From Aromatoleum anaerobium (GTDB taxonomy: Bacteria; Pseudomonadota; Gammaproteobacteria; Burkholderiales; Rhodocyclaceae): 64,000 bases of DNA. The notes under the pieces are model-generated. The model was not told where the DNA came from. It searched no databases and saw only the letters and a program-made list of their open reading frames with translations. Both the position numbers and the translations under genes were made by a program. Shown here in pieces: positions 12,015 through 22,311 of the stretch (the first letter of the stretch is position 1; every line of letters begins with the position of its first letter). The stretch spans positions 248,001 through 312,000 of the forward strand of contig NZ_WTVG02000039.1 of the NCBI RefSeq assembly GCF_012910705.2. Reading direction: 5' to 3'.

Positions 12015-12459
12015 AATCACCTCGGCCCGCCTGGTTCAACGGCCGCACGGGCGCAGCCACCTCGATCGACTCGCGCTTGCCGCTCCGGCTCTCGACGACC
12101 AGCGTCAGCGGCACCGTGTCGCCCACGCGGACGGGTTGCTTCAGGTCGAACAGCATCACGTGGTGGCCGCCGGGCTTGAGCTCGACGGCCTTGCCGGCCG
12201 GTAGCTCGACCGCAGCGACGGCGCGCATCTTCATGACGTCCTTCTCCATCACCATCTCGTGTATCTCGACTTTTCCCGCAGCGGGCGAGTCCGCCGAGAC
12301 GAGCCGCGCATCCTGTGCCGCGGTGAGGCGCATGAACGCGCCAGTGACTTTCTGCTGGGCGACCGTCGCCCGCACCCAGGGGTCGTCGACCTGCACCTGG
12401 GCGAGCACGGGGCCCGACAGCACGGCAGAAAACAGGCTGACTACAAGGGTCTTCTTCAT
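12004..12459 (-). CDS. Periplasmic copper chaperone PCu(A)C
   Basis: A 151-residue exported protein of the PCu(A)C family, which binds Cu(I) in the periplasm and helps to metallate cytochrome oxidase CuA. After the signal peptide (about residues 1-20) comes the diagnostic ligand set: IHEMVMEKDVMKMR followed about 20 residues later by GGHHVMLFDL, the H-M...H-x-M arrangement. GGAG 7 nt before the ATG at 12459 supports the start. It precedes and overlaps the TonB receptor gene. A 195-bp gap upstream of it, in which no gene was seen, may hold a promoter. Confidence 0.93.
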   Translation of the reverse strand: MKKTLVVSLFSAVLSGPVLAQVQVDDPWVRATVAQQKVTGAFMRLTAAQDARLVSADSPAAGKVEIHEMVMEKDVMKMRAVAAVELPAGKAVELKPGGHHVMLFDLKQPVRVGDTVPLTLVVESRSGKRESIEVAAPVRPLNQAGRGDYGH

Positions 12460-12654
12460 GGTGTTCACTCCATCGATTCGCAAATCGGCCCGCGAGCCGG
12501 CATGCCGAGGCTCCCGCGACCGACGCGAGACGACGCGATCGGGGCGAGCGAATGCCTTGATACCGGATGCCGCGGAAGGGTTTCTGCAGGAATGCGTCAT
12601 CCGGCCGTGCCCCGTCTCCTGCAAGCGAGGAGACGGGGCCGGTCGGGACGGCAC

Positions 12655-13041
12655 TCAGGCGCGCGGGAGCGGTGGAGCGCGCGGCTGCGCCGCTGCCCAT
12701 GCGAAGAGCGGGCGCGGCGAGTGGAGGTAAAGCGGGGGGAGGTGGTCGGAACGGGCTTTCAGCGCAAAAGGTGCGGACGGCATCGCGGGAAGTGCCGGCA
12801 CGTCACAGTGTGTCGCGCAGAAAGCACAACGTTCGGCGGGAAACACGTGAGCGTCGCCCTTGTCGCGCGAATCATCGACCGCGACCATCTTCATGCCGGC
12901 GACCGTGCACACCTGGATCAGGCGCTTCTCGCCGTCGGCGCGCGACAGCGCGTGGCTCAGCGCCGGCGCAAGCGCACCCAGCAGGACCGCGAACAGCGCG
13001 ATCCAGGCGGTGAAACTGCGAGCCGTACGCTTGAAATACAT
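12655..13041 (-). CDS. DUF2946-family protein, Cys-containing
   Basis: A 128-residue protein with an N-terminal hydrophobic segment (SFTAWIALFAVLLGALAPALSHAL) that is a signal anchor or signal peptide. It is followed by the conserved QVCTVAGMK motif and a CAFCATHCDVP cluster. DUF2946 proteins often stand next to copper and TonB receptor genes; their role is unknown but metal binding is likely. The ATG at 13041 puts the hydrophobic segment at residues ~10-33. It is probably the first gene of the copper operon. Confidence 0.78.
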   Translation of the reverse strand: MYFKRTARSFTAWIALFAVLLGALAPALSHALSRADGEKRLIQVCTVAGMKMVAVDDSRDKGDAHVFPAERCAFCATHCDVPALPAMPSAPFALKARSDHLPPLYLHSPRPLFAWAAAQPRAPPLPRA

Positions 13042-13162
13042 CGGCAAAAACCGGAGCGACCCGGGTTGACCAAAACGGTGCGGCGATTCTAACAGCTGAA
13101 CCGCACGCGCCATTGACTGCAGTCAAGCCCGGCGGCCGGCCGCGACCGGCCGCCGGGCGTGT

Positions 13163-16100
13163 TCACCCCAGCCAGCGCCGCGCGTTGCGGAACATCCGCT
13201 GCCACGGCGAATCCTCGCCGAGTCCGGCCGGGTACCAGCTCATCTGCACGCTGCGGGCGGTGCGTTCCGGGTGCGGCATCATGATCGTGAAGCGGCCGTC
13301 CGCGGTCGTGAAACCGGTCGATCCTTGCGGCGAACCGTTCGGGTTGAACGGATAGATCGTGGCCGGCGCACCGTGGTTGTCGACATGGCGCAGCGCCGTC
13401 AGGACGCGTTCGGGGTCGGCGGCGTCGCGGAACACTGCGCGCCCTTCGCCGTGGCTGACGACGATCGGCATGCGGCTGCCGGCCATGCCGGCAAACAGGA
13501 TCGACGGGCTGTCGAGTACTTCGGCCATCACGAAGCGCGCCTCGAACTGCTCGCTGCGATTGCGGTGGAAAGTCGGCCAGTGCTCGGCGCCCGGGATGAT
13601 CGACGCGAGGTGCGCCATCATCTGGCAGCCGTTGCACACGCCGAGCGCGAACGTGTCGGGACGGGCGAAGAACGCTTCGAATTGTGCGCGCAGCGCCGGG
13701 TTGAACAGGATCGACTTCGCCCACCCCTGGCCGGCGCCGAGCACGTCGCCGTACGAGAAACCGCCGCATGCCGCGAAGCCGTGGAAATCACTCAGCTGGT
13801 GGCGTCCGGCCTGCAGATCCGACATATGCACGTCGTACGGCGCGAAACCGGCGCGCTCGAACGCCGCAGCCATCTCCGCCTGCGAATTGACGCCCTGCTC
13901 GCGCAGGATCGCGATCTTCGGCCGTGCAGCCGTCGCGATCAGCGGCGCGGCCACATCGTCGGCCGGATCGAAGGTCAGCGATACGCTCAGGCCCGGGTTC
14001 GTCGCGTCGGCGAGCGCGTCGAATTCCTCGCGCGCGCAATCGGCATCGTCGCGCAGGCGCGCGATGCGGTAACCGGTCTCGGACCACGCCTGCAGCAGTT
14101 CGGCGCGCGGCGCGTTGAACACGAGCTTCGCGTTGCGCCAGAAGCGGAGCTCGTCCTTGCCGTTCGGCTCGCCGAGGAAGTGGTAGGTGAGGCCGGCTTC
14201 GCGCAGCGGCGCGGTGACGCGGGCGCGGTCATCGCGCCGGATCTGCACCACCGCGCCCAGCTCTTCAGCGAACAGGCCAGCAAACAAGCGGTCGTTGAGG
14301 CGGCCCTTGATCGTGTCCGGCTTCTTGTCGAGGCCGTCGACGTCGTTCATGTACTGGTCGTAGCAGACGGTGTCGAGCACGACCGACAGGCCGCACTTCG
14401 ACGCGAACGCCATCTCGCACAGCGTCGCGAACAGGCCGCCGTCACCACGGTCGTGGTACGCGAGCAGGAGATCGTCGCGGCGGAACTGCTGGATCAGGCC
14501 GAAGAACCTTGCGAGCTGCGTGGCATCGACGTCGGGCGCGTGCTCGGCGACCGAGCCGAACACCTGCGCCAACGCCGAGCCGCCGAGGCGGTTGCGGTCG
14601 TTGCCGAGGTCGATCAGCAACAGCTCGGTGTCGACGCCTTCGGGGAACTGCAGCTGCGCGGTGAGCGTGCGGCGGATGTCCCCGACCGGCGCGAACGCCG
14701 TGACGACAAGCGACAGCGGCGAGACGACCTGACGGCTCTCGCCGTCGTCCTGCCACGTGGTCTTCATCGACAGCGAATCCTTGCCGACCGGGATCGCGAG
14801 GCCAGCCTGCTGGCAGAACTGCGACACCGCGCTGACCGTGTCGAACAGCTTCGCGTCCTCGCCGCGATGCCCGGCCGCGGCCATCCAGTTCGCCGACAGC
14901 TTGACCTGGCCGATATCGGCGATGTCCGCGGCGGCGATGTTCGTCACCGCCTCGCCGATCGCCATGCGCCCGGAAGCCGGTGCGTCGAGGCAGGCGACCG
15001 TGGTGCGTTCGCCCATCGCGAACGCTTCGCCCTGGTAACCATGGAAGCTCATCGCGGTGACCGCGACGTCGGCGACCGGCACCTGCCAGGGACCGACCAT
15101 CTGGTCGCGCGCTGTCAGGCCGCCGACCGAGCGGTCGCCGATCGTGATGAGGAAGTTCTTGCTCGCGACCGCCGGCAGGCGCAGCACGCGCAGGCAGGCG
15201 TCCTTCAGGTCGATGTCGGTGACGTCGAACGGCGGCACATGCACCGCGCGGCGCGACACGTTGCGCGTCATCTTCGGCGGCTTGCCGAGCAGCACCTGCA
15301 TTTCCATGTCGACGGGCTTGTTGCCGAAGTGACGGTCGGCCACGGTCAGGTGGCCGTCCGCGGTCGCTTCACCCAGCACCGCGAACGGGCAGCGCTCGCG
15401 CTCGCAGATGGCGCGAAACTCGGCGAGGCTCTCGGGCGCAATCGCGAGCACATAGCGCTCCTGCGACTCGTTGCTCCAGATCTCGCGCGGGCTCATGCCC
15501 GGCTCCTCGATATGCACTTCGCGCAGCTCGAAATGCGCGCCCAGCCCGGCCGATTCCGCCAGTTCCGGCATCGCATTCGACAGCCCGCCGGCGCCGACGT
15601 CGTGGATCGCGAGGATCGGGTTCGCGTCGCCGCGCTGCCAGCAGCAGTCGATGACTTCCTGGCAGCGGCGTTCGATCTCGGGGTTGCCGCGCTGCACCGA
15701 CGCAAAGTCAAGGTCGGCCGTGTTCGTCCCGGTCGTCATGCTCGAAGCCGCGCCGCCGCCCAGCCCGATCAGCATGCCCGGGCCGCCGAGCTGGATCAGC
15801 AGCGTGCCGGGCGCGAACTTCACCTTGTGCGACTGCTGCGCCTGGATGCTGCCGAGGCCGCCCGCGATCATGATCGGCTTGTGATAGCCGCGCACCTCGC
15901 CCTGCACTTCCTGCTCGAAGGTGCGGAAGTAACCGGTGAGGTTCGGCCGGCCGAATTCGTTGTTGAACGCGGCGCCGCCGATCGGGCCTTCGATCATGAT
16001 GTCGAGCGCCGAGGCGATGCGGTCCGGCTTGCCATAGGGCTTTTCCCACGGCTGCCCGAATTCCGGAATGTTCAGATTCGACACCGAGAAACCGGTCAGG

Positions 16101-17095
16101 CCGGCTTTCGGCTTGGAACCGCGGCCGGTCGCCCCTTCGTCGCGAATCTCGCCGCCGGCCCCGGTCGCGGCGCCGGGGAACGGTGAGATCGCGGTCGGGT
16201 GGTTGTGCGTTTCCACTTTCGCCAGGATGTGCGTCGCTTCGGCGCGGAAGCGCCACTGGCCGTCGGCGTCCGCGTAGAAGCGGTCGATGGTCGCGCCCTC
16301 GATCACCGACGCGTTGTCCGAATACGCGACGACGGTGCCTTCAGGGTGCGCCTTGTGCGTGTCGCGAATCATGCCGAACAGCGTTTTCTCCATCGGCCGC
16401 GCGTCGATGACCCAGTCGGCGTTGAAGATCTTGTGGCGGCAATGTTCGGAGTTGGCCTGCGCGAACATCATCAGCTCGACGTCGGTCGGATTGCGCCCGA
16501 TGCGCGTGAAGTTGTCGACGAGATAGTCGATCTCGTCGTCGGACAGCGCGAGGCCGAGTTCGGCGTTCGCCGCGACGAGCGCGTCACGCCCGCCGGCGAG
16601 CACATCCACCGACATCAGCGGCTTCGGCTCGTAGTGATGGAACAGCGCTTCGGCCGCGTCGAGGTTCGCCAGCACCGACTCGGTCATGCGGTCGTGCAGC
16701 AGCGGCAGCACCGCGGCGTATTGACGGTCGTCGAACCCGTTGCGCATGTCGAGCGAGTACGACACGCCGCGCTCGATGCGCATCACCTTGGCAAAGCCGC
16801 ACTGGCGCGCGATGTCCGTCGCTTTCGACGACCACGGCGAGATCGTCCCGAGGCGCGGCACGACGAGCAACTGCGTGCCCGGAGGCAGCTGCGGCGACGC
16901 GGGGACGGCCGCGAGCAGGTCGACGAGCCGGTCGCGCTCGTCCGCTGCCAGCGGCGCGGCGAGTTCGACGAAATACCAGTACTCCGCGGCCAGCCCCTTG
17001 AGCTTCGGCAGCGCGTCGGCTGCGGAACGGGAAAGGCGCGCGAGGCGGGAGGAAGAAAGCGCCGCAGCGCCGCGCAGCTTGAGGATTTCGGCCAT
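13163..17095 (-). CDS. purL: Phosphoribosylformylglycinamidine synthase
   Basis: Fourth step of purine synthesis, converting FGAR plus glutamine and ATP to FGAM. The 1310 residues are the long single-chain form of proteobacteria: an N-terminal domain, two AIRS-like ATP-binding halves (for example [17 protein letters not shown]) and a C-terminal glutaminase with the nucleophile in GVCNGCQMM and His/Glu in [10 protein letters not shown]. It is monocistronic, with the ISAs1 element inserted 106 bp upstream of its start. A promoter within that remaining leader or one carried by the IS would be needed. Confidence 0.98.
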   Translation of the reverse strand: MAEILKLRGAAALSSSRLARLSRSAADALPKLKGLAAEYWYFVELAAPLAADERDRLVDLLAAVPASPQLPPGTQLLVVPRLGTISPWSSKATDIARQCGFAKVMRIERGVSYSLDMRNGFDDRQYAAVLPLLHDRMTESVLANLDAAEALFHHYEPKPLMSVDVLAGGRDALVAANAELGLALSDDEIDYLVDNFTRIGRNPTDVELMMFAQANSEHCRHKIFNADWVIDARPMEKTLFGMIRDTHKAHPEGTVVAYSDNASVIEGATIDRFYADADGQWRFRAEATHILAKVETHNHPTAISPFPGAATGAGGEIRDEGATGRGSKPKAGLTGFSVSNLNIPEFGQPWEKPYGKPDRIASALDIMIEGPIGGAAFNNEFGRPNLTGYFRTFEQEVQGEVRGYHKPIMIAGGLGSIQAQQSHKVKFAPGTLLIQLGGPGMLIGLGGGAASSMTTGTNTADLDFASVQRGNPEIERRCQEVIDCCWQRGDANPILAIHDVGAGGLSNAMPELAESAGLGAHFELREVHIEEPGMSPREIWSNESQERYVLAIAPESLAEFRAICERERCPFAVLGEATADGHLTVADRHFGNKPVDMEMQVLLGKPPKMTRNVSRRAVHVPPFDVTDIDLKDACLRVLRLPAVASKNFLITIGDRSVGGLTARDQMVGPWQVPVADVAVTAMSFHGYQGEAFAMGERTTVACLDAPASGRMAIGEAVTNIAAADIADIGQVKLSANWMAAAGHRGEDAKLFDTVSAVSQFCQQAGLAIPVGKDSLSMKTTWQDDGESRQVVSPLSLVVTAFAPVGDIRRTLTAQLQFPEGVDTELLLIDLGNDRNRLGGSALAQVFGSVAEHAPDVDATQLARFFGLIQQFRRDDLLLAYHDRGDGGLFATLCEMAFASKCGLSVVLDTVCYDQYMNDVDGLDKKPDTIKGRLNDRLFAGLFAEELGAVVQIRRDDRARVTAPLREAGLTYHFLGEPNGKDELRFWRNAKLVFNAPRAELLQAWSETGYRIARLRDDADCAREEFDALADATNPGLSVSLTFDPADDVAAPLIATAARPKIAILREQGVNSQAEMAAAFERAGFAPYDVHMSDLQAGRHQLSDFHGFAACGGFSYGDVLGAGQGWAKSILFNPALRAQFEAFFARPDTFALGVCNGCQMMAHLASIIPGAEHWPTFHRNRSEQFEARFVMAEVLDSPSILFAGMAGSRMPIVVSHGEGRAVFRDAADPERVLTALRHVDNHGAPATIYPFNPNGSPQGSTGFTTADGRFTIMMPHPERTARSVQMSWYPAGLGEDSPWQRMFRNARRWLG

Positions 17096-17201
17096 TTCTA
17101 TCGTTGCGAAGGGGAAAGTGGACGCGAACAGGGTTCGCCGGTCGGAAGGGCGAAATTATACCCGACGCCCGCGGGTTCGCCCGCTGCGCGTTCCCGCGCC
17201 C

Positions 17202-18494
17202 CACGGCGATCGCACACATAAATATCATAACGACCGGCCCGGATTCATTGCCTCGGCTTCAGTCCGAGTAGCTCGGCCCGATATTCGGGGCGGCGGTCGG
17301 CGAGTTTTCGGCGACGACGCAGGCTGCGCTCGGCATGGTGCGTGTCGGTGCGCAGCGCCGCGAGGGCGAACTTGCGCACGACCGAGAAGTTGCGTGCCCC
17401 GTGGCCCTTGTGCACACGGCAGCCATCTTCGCGAAAGGTTACATCCAGCACCCAGTGCATGGCCTCTACGCCCCAATGAGCGCGCACCGCGCGCGCGAAC
17501 TCGTCAACGCTCGTGATGCCCGCGCTGACGATGAAGTAGCGCCGATCGCGGCACACTTTGCCGCCGACCTCATGCTCGGACTCAACCAAGCCAATGCCGC
17601 CGAGCTTCTTCCAGTTCGCGCGCAGCGCCTTGTCCATCCACGACAGCTCGGTCACCAGACTCGCGCGGCGGGTCTCGAGACGGCCATGATCCTTCTCGAC
17701 CGTCGTGCACTGCTGCACTGGGACGCTGCGAAAGTCCAACGCCCGGGCGGTGTCGAAGAACTCGACGATCGTCTCCGACAGGTTCTTCTGGTTGTCCTTG
17801 ACCGCCAGCACGTACTCGCCGCCGCGGGCAATGATCTTTTCGGCCACATCCGTTTGGCACCCGAGCGCGTCCATCGTCACGATGCACCCCTTGAGCACCA
17901 AGGTCTCGAGCAGTGCGCGGATGGCGGCGAGCTCGTTGCCCTTGCCGGCCGCGCCTTCTTGCCCAAGCGAGACCCCCAGCGCGGTCGCGTAGGCGCTGAC
18001 CATGTGCAGCGCCGTATTGGGCCCATCGGTCGAGCCACGCAAGGTCTTGCCATCAAAGGCCACCACGCCCTCGACAACCCCGACCACGCTGGCGATCCAC
18101 TCACGGAAGCAGCGTTCGAACACCGTTGCGTCGAGCACCCGGAATACCTTGCCGAACGTGTCATGCGAGGGCGTGCCATAGGGCAGTTTCAGAAACGTGC
18201 GCAGCCACGGCTCCTCGTCTTCGCACCAGTCGGCCACATCGACCCAGCTGTCGGCGCCACACAGCACCGCGCAGATCGCCATCACGATCATCTCCTGCAG
18301 ATCATGGCGCCGCGCCGGCCCGCAGCGGTGATCCTCGATGTCCCCAAATGCCCCCTGCAGCGTCATCTTGACCTCTCGGCAAATAGCGAGAGTGGACGCC
18401 TTTTTGTCCCTGTTTACAAGCGGATAGCATAAGCTGCTGATCGTAAAAGACTTTTTGGCAGGGGTTTACGACGATCGCGTAAGCGATCGCCGTG
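17202..18494 (-). mobile_element. Complete ISAs1-family insertion sequence (1293 bp)
   Basis: The ends can be fixed exactly. CACGGCGATCGC at 17202-17213 and its perfect reverse complement at 18483-18494 are the inverted repeats. TCCCGCGCCC is duplicated directly outside both (17192-17201 and 18495-18504). A 10-bp target duplication and ~1.3 kb length fit the ISAs1 family, as does the transposase inside. The intact repeats and duplication suggest a recent or still mobile copy. Confidence 0.93.
17245..18366 (-). CDS. ISAs1-family DDE transposase
   Basis: A 373-residue transposase, full length for the family, which also includes the H-repeat proteins of E. coli. An N-terminal DUF4338-like/DDE_Tnp_1-associated region precedes the catalytic core: Asp in VVAFDGKTLRGS, Asp in IVTMDALGCQTDVA, the YVLAVKDNQ strand and Glu in HWGVEAMHWVLDVTFREDGCR. 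It has no frameshift and is contained within intact inverted repeats, so it should be active. Confidence 0.94.
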   Translation of the reverse strand: MTLQGAFGDIEDHRCGPARRHDLQEMIVMAICAVLCGADSWVDVADWCEDEEPWLRTFLKLPYGTPSHDTFGKVFRVLDATVFERCFREWIASVVGVVEGVVAFDGKTLRGSTDGPNTALHMVSAYATALGVSLGQEGAAGKGNELAAIRALLETLVLKGCIVTMDALGCQTDVAEKIIARGGEYVLAVKDNQKNLSETIVEFFDTARALDFRSVPVQQCTTVEKDHGRLETRRASLVTELSWMDKALRANWKKLGGIGLVESEHEVGGKVCRDRRYFIVSAGITSVDEFARAVRAHWGVEAMHWVLDVTFREDGCRVHKGHGARNFSVVRKFALAALRTDTHHAERSLRRRRKLADRRPEYRAELLGLKPRQ

Positions 18495-18618
18495 TCCCGC
18501 GCCCGAGCCGGCAACCACATGCGGCGCCCGGGCAAGCGTGCCGGACCGGTAATCCGTTTTTCGCCCCACCATGCCGGCCGCTGACCTTCCGGAGGCCGGT
18601 CAGCGACCGCAGCGCCGG

Positions 18619-19056
18619 TTATTGTTCGGTCGCGCGTGCCGGGAGCGAGGCTGCGACCGAGATGTTGACGACCTTCTTGTCCGCGGTGGCCTCTTCGACC
18701 TTCTCGAGTCGCCCGGCGACGACAGCGCCACAGTCCATCTGCAGCTGCCGGTAGATGATGTTTCCCGAAATGTGCGCACCCGCCTGCAGTTCGAGAAAAT
18801 GTTCGACTTCCAGGTCGCCATCCACCCGGCCATTGACGACCGCGTCATGAACGCGCACCCGCCCGGTGATCGACCCCCTGTTGCTGACGACGAGGAGACT
18901 GCGTTCACCCTCCTTGCCGAGGACGTTGCCTTCGATCTTTCCGTCCACCCGCAAGCCGCCGGAAAACACCACGTCACCGACGATTTCGAGATTGTCGGCG
19001 ACCAGGCTGGACAGCTTGGTGACCTGGATTGCTTTGTTGCGCTTGCGTCCGAACAT
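18619..19056 (-). CDS. Bactofilin (polymer-forming cytoskeletal protein)
   Basis: A 145-residue protein with the bactofilin (DUF583) beta-helix core from about residue 17 to 120, seen as short Gly/Val-rich repeats (VADNLEIVGDVVFSGGLRVDG, GSITGRVRVHDAVVNGRVDG; shown in part). Disordered termini flank it. Bactofilins form filaments at the inner membrane that position cell-wall enzymes. It is the last gene of a three-gene run behind an M23 peptidase, the pairing known from cell-shape modules such as CcmA with Csd proteins in Helicobacter. Confidence 0.9.
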   Translation of the reverse strand: MFGRKRNKAIQVTKLSSLVADNLEIVGDVVFSGGLRVDGKIEGNVLGKEGERSLLVVSNRGSITGRVRVHDAVVNGRVDGDLEVEHFLELQAGAHISGNIIYRQLQMDCGAVVAGRLEKVEEATADKKVVNISVAASLPARATEQ

Positions 19057-19101
19057 CGCTTTCGTCCCTCGAATGGCGTCCGCACCGGGCGCGCAGAAGG
19101 C

Positions 19102-19488
19102 TCAACGGGCAGGTGGCACGCCCGGCGTCGCCGACTTGATGAACGCCAGCTCTTCCCTGATCTGCTTGAGCTCGTCGTTCAGACTGACCACCTGGCGTTC
19201 GAGCTCGCCCCGCGTCGCCAGTTCCACCTCGAGATCGAAGCGTGCCTTGCTCAGCGCTTCCTGCAGCTCGCGGTTCTGCTGCCGCATCGCGGACACCGAC
19301 GACTCCGATACCAGCCGGTCCTCGAAATACCGGGCACCGAGCCCGAGCATCACCAGGACGACGATGACGAGCCCCCCCAGGAACACGATGCGCTTGAGCC
19401 CGTAGGTCGGATCCGAGGTCAGGACGTACGAGTCCTGCGTCAGCTTGCGGTTGCTGTAACGACGGTGCGACGGCATCGCCCCGACCAT
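19102..19488 (-). CDS. Small membrane protein with coiled coil, bactofilin operon
   Basis: A 128-residue protein with one transmembrane helix (IVFLGGLVIVVLVMLGLGA, about residues 34-52) and a periplasmic coiled coil (MRQQNRELQEALSKAR onward, to about residue 118). I do not recognise a named family. The start codon follows directly on the stop of the M23 peptidase (TGAATG, 19486-19491); an alternative ATG at 19476 has a GGGG stretch upstream. Its position between peptidase and bactofilin suggests a membrane linker between the two; this is inference. Confidence 0.75.
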   Translation of the reverse strand: MVGAMPSHRRYSNRKLTQDSYVLTSDPTYGLKRIVFLGGLVIVVLVMLGLGARYFEDRLVSESSVSAMRQQNRELQEALSKARFDLEVELATRGELERQVVSLNDELKQIREELAFIKSATPGVPPAR

Positions 19489-20478
19489 TCAGAATTGCGC
19501 GAGGTACGACGCCGGATCGACGATCAGGCCGTCCTTCATGACTTCGAAATGCAGGTGTGCGCCTGTCGATCGCCCAGTGGAACCGATCGATGCGATCCTG
19601 TCTCCCGGCAGCACGACCTGGCCGACTTTCACGTGGAGCTTCGACGCGTGCGCGTAGCGCGTCGCGAGGCCGGCGCCGTGGTCGATCTCGACGGTCAGGC
19701 CGTAGTCCGGACGGCGCCCGGCGAAGACCACGCGCCCGCCTGCGCTGGCGGAAATCTGCGTGCCCGCCGGCGCCGGAAAATCGACTCCGCTGTGGAAGGC
19801 GAGACGACGCCGGAACGGATCGCTGCGGTTGCCGAACCCGGACGAGATCCCGAAGCCGGCGACCGGGGAGCGGCCGGGGAAAGACATGTGAGCGAGGCTG
19901 TAGCCGGTGGCGAGCCGGTCCAGTCCGGCGAGCGTCTGGGCAAGGCGCTCGATGTCGCGCTCCATTTCTGCGAGCTCTCCGGCCAGCAGTCCTTCCGGCT
20001 TGCCGTGGAGTGCCACGGCAGGCGGCAACTGCGGCGGCATCAGGAGGCCGAACTGCGGCAGCTCTGGCGCGCGCGCGGGAACCGGCTGCAGCAACGGCCC
20101 GCCGGCCGGGGAACCGAGCGGCGTTTTTGCGATACGGCCCGCTGGCGCGGCGGCGACGTTTTCGTTGATCCGCGCTTCGAAATCCTTGATCGCGCCGATC
20201 CGCTCCGTGAGCGCGGCCGCCTCGGCCTGCAACTGCACCATGCGCCCTGCCAGCTCGCCGAAACGACCGATCAGCAGGTCGCTTTGCGACTCGGCCGGCT
20301 GCACCGGCGCGGTTTGGGGAGGGTTCCGGACCTTGCCGTCAACCATGTAGCCAAGCGCGAAACCGCCGGCAAGCGCCGCGAGCACGATCGCGATGATGAC
20401 GCCGGCAAAAACCCGGGCGCTGATCGTATGCATTCGCGATTGTGTCAGCGTCCCGGCGGAAAGAATGACGAAAGCCAT
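19489..20478 (-). CDS. M23-family peptidoglycan endopeptidase, membrane anchored
   Basis: A 329-residue LytM-type metallopeptidase acting in the periplasm. A transmembrane anchor (VFAGVIIAIVLAALAGGFALG, about residues 23-43, shown in part) is followed by a helical region and, from about residue 225, the catalytic domain. The zinc ligands are His and Asp of FHSGVDFPAPAG and His of GAHLHFEV, so it should be an active enzyme, unlike degenerate M23 proteins. AGGAGG 6 nt before the ATG at 20478 is an ideal ribosome binding site. It heads the bactofilin operon, with its promoter presumably in 20479-20759. Confidence 0.9.
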   Translation of the reverse strand: MAFVILSAGTLTQSRMHTISARVFAGVIIAIVLAALAGGFALGYMVDGKVRNPPQTAPVQPAESQSDLLIGRFGELAGRMVQLQAEAAALTERIGAIKDFEARINENVAAAPAGRIAKTPLGSPAGGPLLQPVPARAPELPQFGLLMPPQLPPAVALHGKPEGLLAGELAEMERDIERLAQTLAGLDRLATGYSLAHMSFPGRSPVAGFGISSGFGNRSDPFRRRLAFHSGVDFPAPAGTQISASAGGRVVFAGRRPDYGLTVEIDHGAGLATRYAHASKLHVKVGQVVLPGDRIASIGSTGRSTGAHLHFEVMKDGLIVDPASYLAQF

Positions 20479-20759
20479 CCTTGTCCTCCTGTTCTGTCCG
20501 GTTGCGGGCGCTGTTCGCACTGCGTCGCGGACGGGCTGAAAAACGAGCCCCGGCGTTTTGCATTTGCGCAAACTCTTATCGCCGGAACAAAGTTTTCGGA
20601 GTCTAGCACCAAAGCGCGGGGGAAAGGCAACACCTGCCGGACCTCCCGCCGGCCGCCGGCCCGCAGCCAGGACCGGATGCGGAAAAACCAGGTGCCCGCG
20701 TTTGCCAGCCCTTAGCCGGCGCGCGTCATGGATCTGCCGCGCCGGCTATCTGTTCCGCA

Positions 20760-21776
20760 TCACCTCGGGGTGGTGCGGTGCAGGCGCGTCTTGCGCACCT
20801 GCTCGCCGGGGCGCGCGGCCTGGCCCTGCGGCTTCGGCAAGCCGGCCAGCACGCACACCTCGGCTTCCGGCATCTCCATCCACATGCCGCGCTTGAGCCG
20901 CGACGATAACGCCACCGGACCGTAGCGCACCCGCATCAGCCGGCTGACGGTGAGACCTACCGCCTCGAACATGCGCCGGACTTCCCGGTTCCGGCCTTCG
21001 GAAAGGGTCACCCGGTACCAGTGGTTGGCTCCCTCGCCGCCCTCGTCGGAGATCGACGTGAATCGCGCGAGACCGTCCTCGAGCTGGATGCCGGTCTTCA
21101 GCGATTCGATCTGTTCGTCGTTGAGCTGCCCGAGCAGACGCACCGCGTATTCACGCTCGAGTTCGTAGCGCGGATGCATCAGGCGGTTGGCCAGCGTGCC
21201 GTCGTTCGTGAACAGGAGCAGGCCCGAGGTATTGAAGTCGAGCCGCCCGACCGCGATCCAGCGCCCCTTGCGCAGGATCGGCAGCCGCTCGAACACCGTC
21301 GGGCGACCCTCCGGGTCCTCGCGCGAGACGATTTCGCCTTCGGGCTTGTGATAGATCAGCACGCGCGGCGTGCGCACCGTGAAACGCAACGGAATCAGCT
21401 TGCCGTTGTATTTGACGCGATCACCCGGGCCGATTTTCTGGCCGAGTTCGGCCGGCAGGCCATTGACCGAGATTCTCCCGGCAACCACCCATTCCTCGAT
21501 TTCGCGACGCGAGCCGATGCCGATCTGCGCCAGCACTTTCTGCAGCCGCTCGGGTTCGGCAAATGCCGTGTTTTCCTGTTCGCCGCGCCCCCCGCCCCCG
21601 GGCGCGGCGGCGCGCGGCGGACGTGCGAGCCGCGCACCTTCCCCCGCGCCGGGCGTCGACGGGCGCCCGCCGGCACGCGGCGGAGGCCCCGGCGGATGCC
21701 TGCCCGCCCCCGCCGTCTCAGCGTTCTTCTTCGTGGGGGGCCGCAGCGGCCGCTTCGATTTCTTTGGTGTCGACAA
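20760..21776 (-). CDS. rluB: 23S rRNA pseudouridine synthase RluB
   Basis: Pseudouridylates helix 89 of 23S rRNA (U2605 in E. coli). After a Pro/Arg/Gly-rich basic tail comes an S4 RNA-binding domain ([20 protein letters not shown]), then the RsuA/RluB catalytic domain with the Asp of [17 protein letters not shown] and [14 protein letters not shown]. No ATG is available at the N-terminus. I choose the TTG at 21776 because AAGGA lies 9 nt upstream; a second TTG at 21794 is possible. The gene overlaps the end of scpB in another frame. Confidence 0.88.
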   Translation of the reverse strand: MSTPKKSKRPLRPPTKKNAETAGAGRHPPGPPPRAGGRPSTPGAGEGARLARPPRAAAPGGGGRGEQENTAFAEPERLQKVLAQIGIGSRREIEEWVVAGRISVNGLPAELGQKIGPGDRVKYNGKLIPLRFTVRTPRVLIYHKPEGEIVSREDPEGRPTVFERLPILRKGRWIAVGRLDFNTSGLLLFTNDGTLANRLMHPRYELEREYAVRLLGQLNDEQIESLKTGIQLEDGLARFTSISDEGGEGANHWYRVTLSEGRNREVRRMFEAVGLTVSRLMRVRYGPVALSSRLKRGMWMEMPEAEVCVLAGLPKPQGQAARPGEQVRKTRLHRTTPR

Positions 21777-22311
21777 GGTCCATGATCCTTTCAATTTCGG
21801 TTAGCGCGGGCAATTCGCTCAGGCTGCGCAGCCCGAGGTCGTCGAGAAAGCGCCGGGTGGTCGCGAACAGCGCGGGCCGGCCGGGGGTGTCGCGGTGACC
21901 GACGATGTCGATCCAGCCGCGCGATTCCAGCGTCTTGAGCACGTTCGGCGAAACGGCGACGCCGCGGATGTCCTCGATGTCGCCACGCGTCACCGGTTGA
22001 CGGTAGGCGATGATCGCCAGCGTCTCCAGCACTGCACGCGAATATCGCGGCGGCTTTTCCTGCTTCAGCCGGTCGAGGAAGACCTGGTATTCCGGCCGCG
22101 TCTGGAATCGCCAGCCGGAGGCCACCTGCACCAGTTCCGCGCCGCGATCCGACCAGTCGGCGCGCAGGTCTTCGAGCAGGCGCCGGACGAAGTCCGCCCC
22201 CGGGTCTGCGTCGAACAGCTGCCGCAGGTCGGCGACCGGAAGAGGTGCCGATGCCGCGAGCAGGGCCGCCTCGACGACCCGCTTGTAGTCCTCAGGCGTC
22301 GTCGGCTGCAT
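21718..22311 (-). CDS. scpB: Segregation and condensation protein B
   Basis: A 197-residue kleisin-associated winged-helix protein that joins ScpA and SMC in the bacterial condensin complex. The two winged-helix domains and the conserved [20 protein letters not shown] and [20 protein letters not shown] segments are present. Its start overlaps the end of scpA by 20 bases, as usual for this pair, and rluB follows with overlap. The Glu/Ala-rich C-terminal tail is normal. Confidence 0.95.
   Translation of the reverse strand: MQPTTPEDYKRVVEAALLAASAPLPVADLRQLFDADPGADFVRRLLEDLRADWSDRGAELVQVASGWRFQTRPEYQVFLDRLKQEKPPRYSRAVLETLAIIAYRQPVTRGDIEDIRGVAVSPNVLKTLESRGWIDIVGHRDTPGRPALFATTRRFLDDLGLRSLSELPALTEIERIMDLVDTKEIEAAAAAPHEEER

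Noticed and set aside
18579-18607. 8-bp hairpin (CGCTGACC/GGTCAGCG) behind the bactofilin gene
   Set aside because: On the transcribed strand no T run follows, so it is not a convincing intrinsic terminator.
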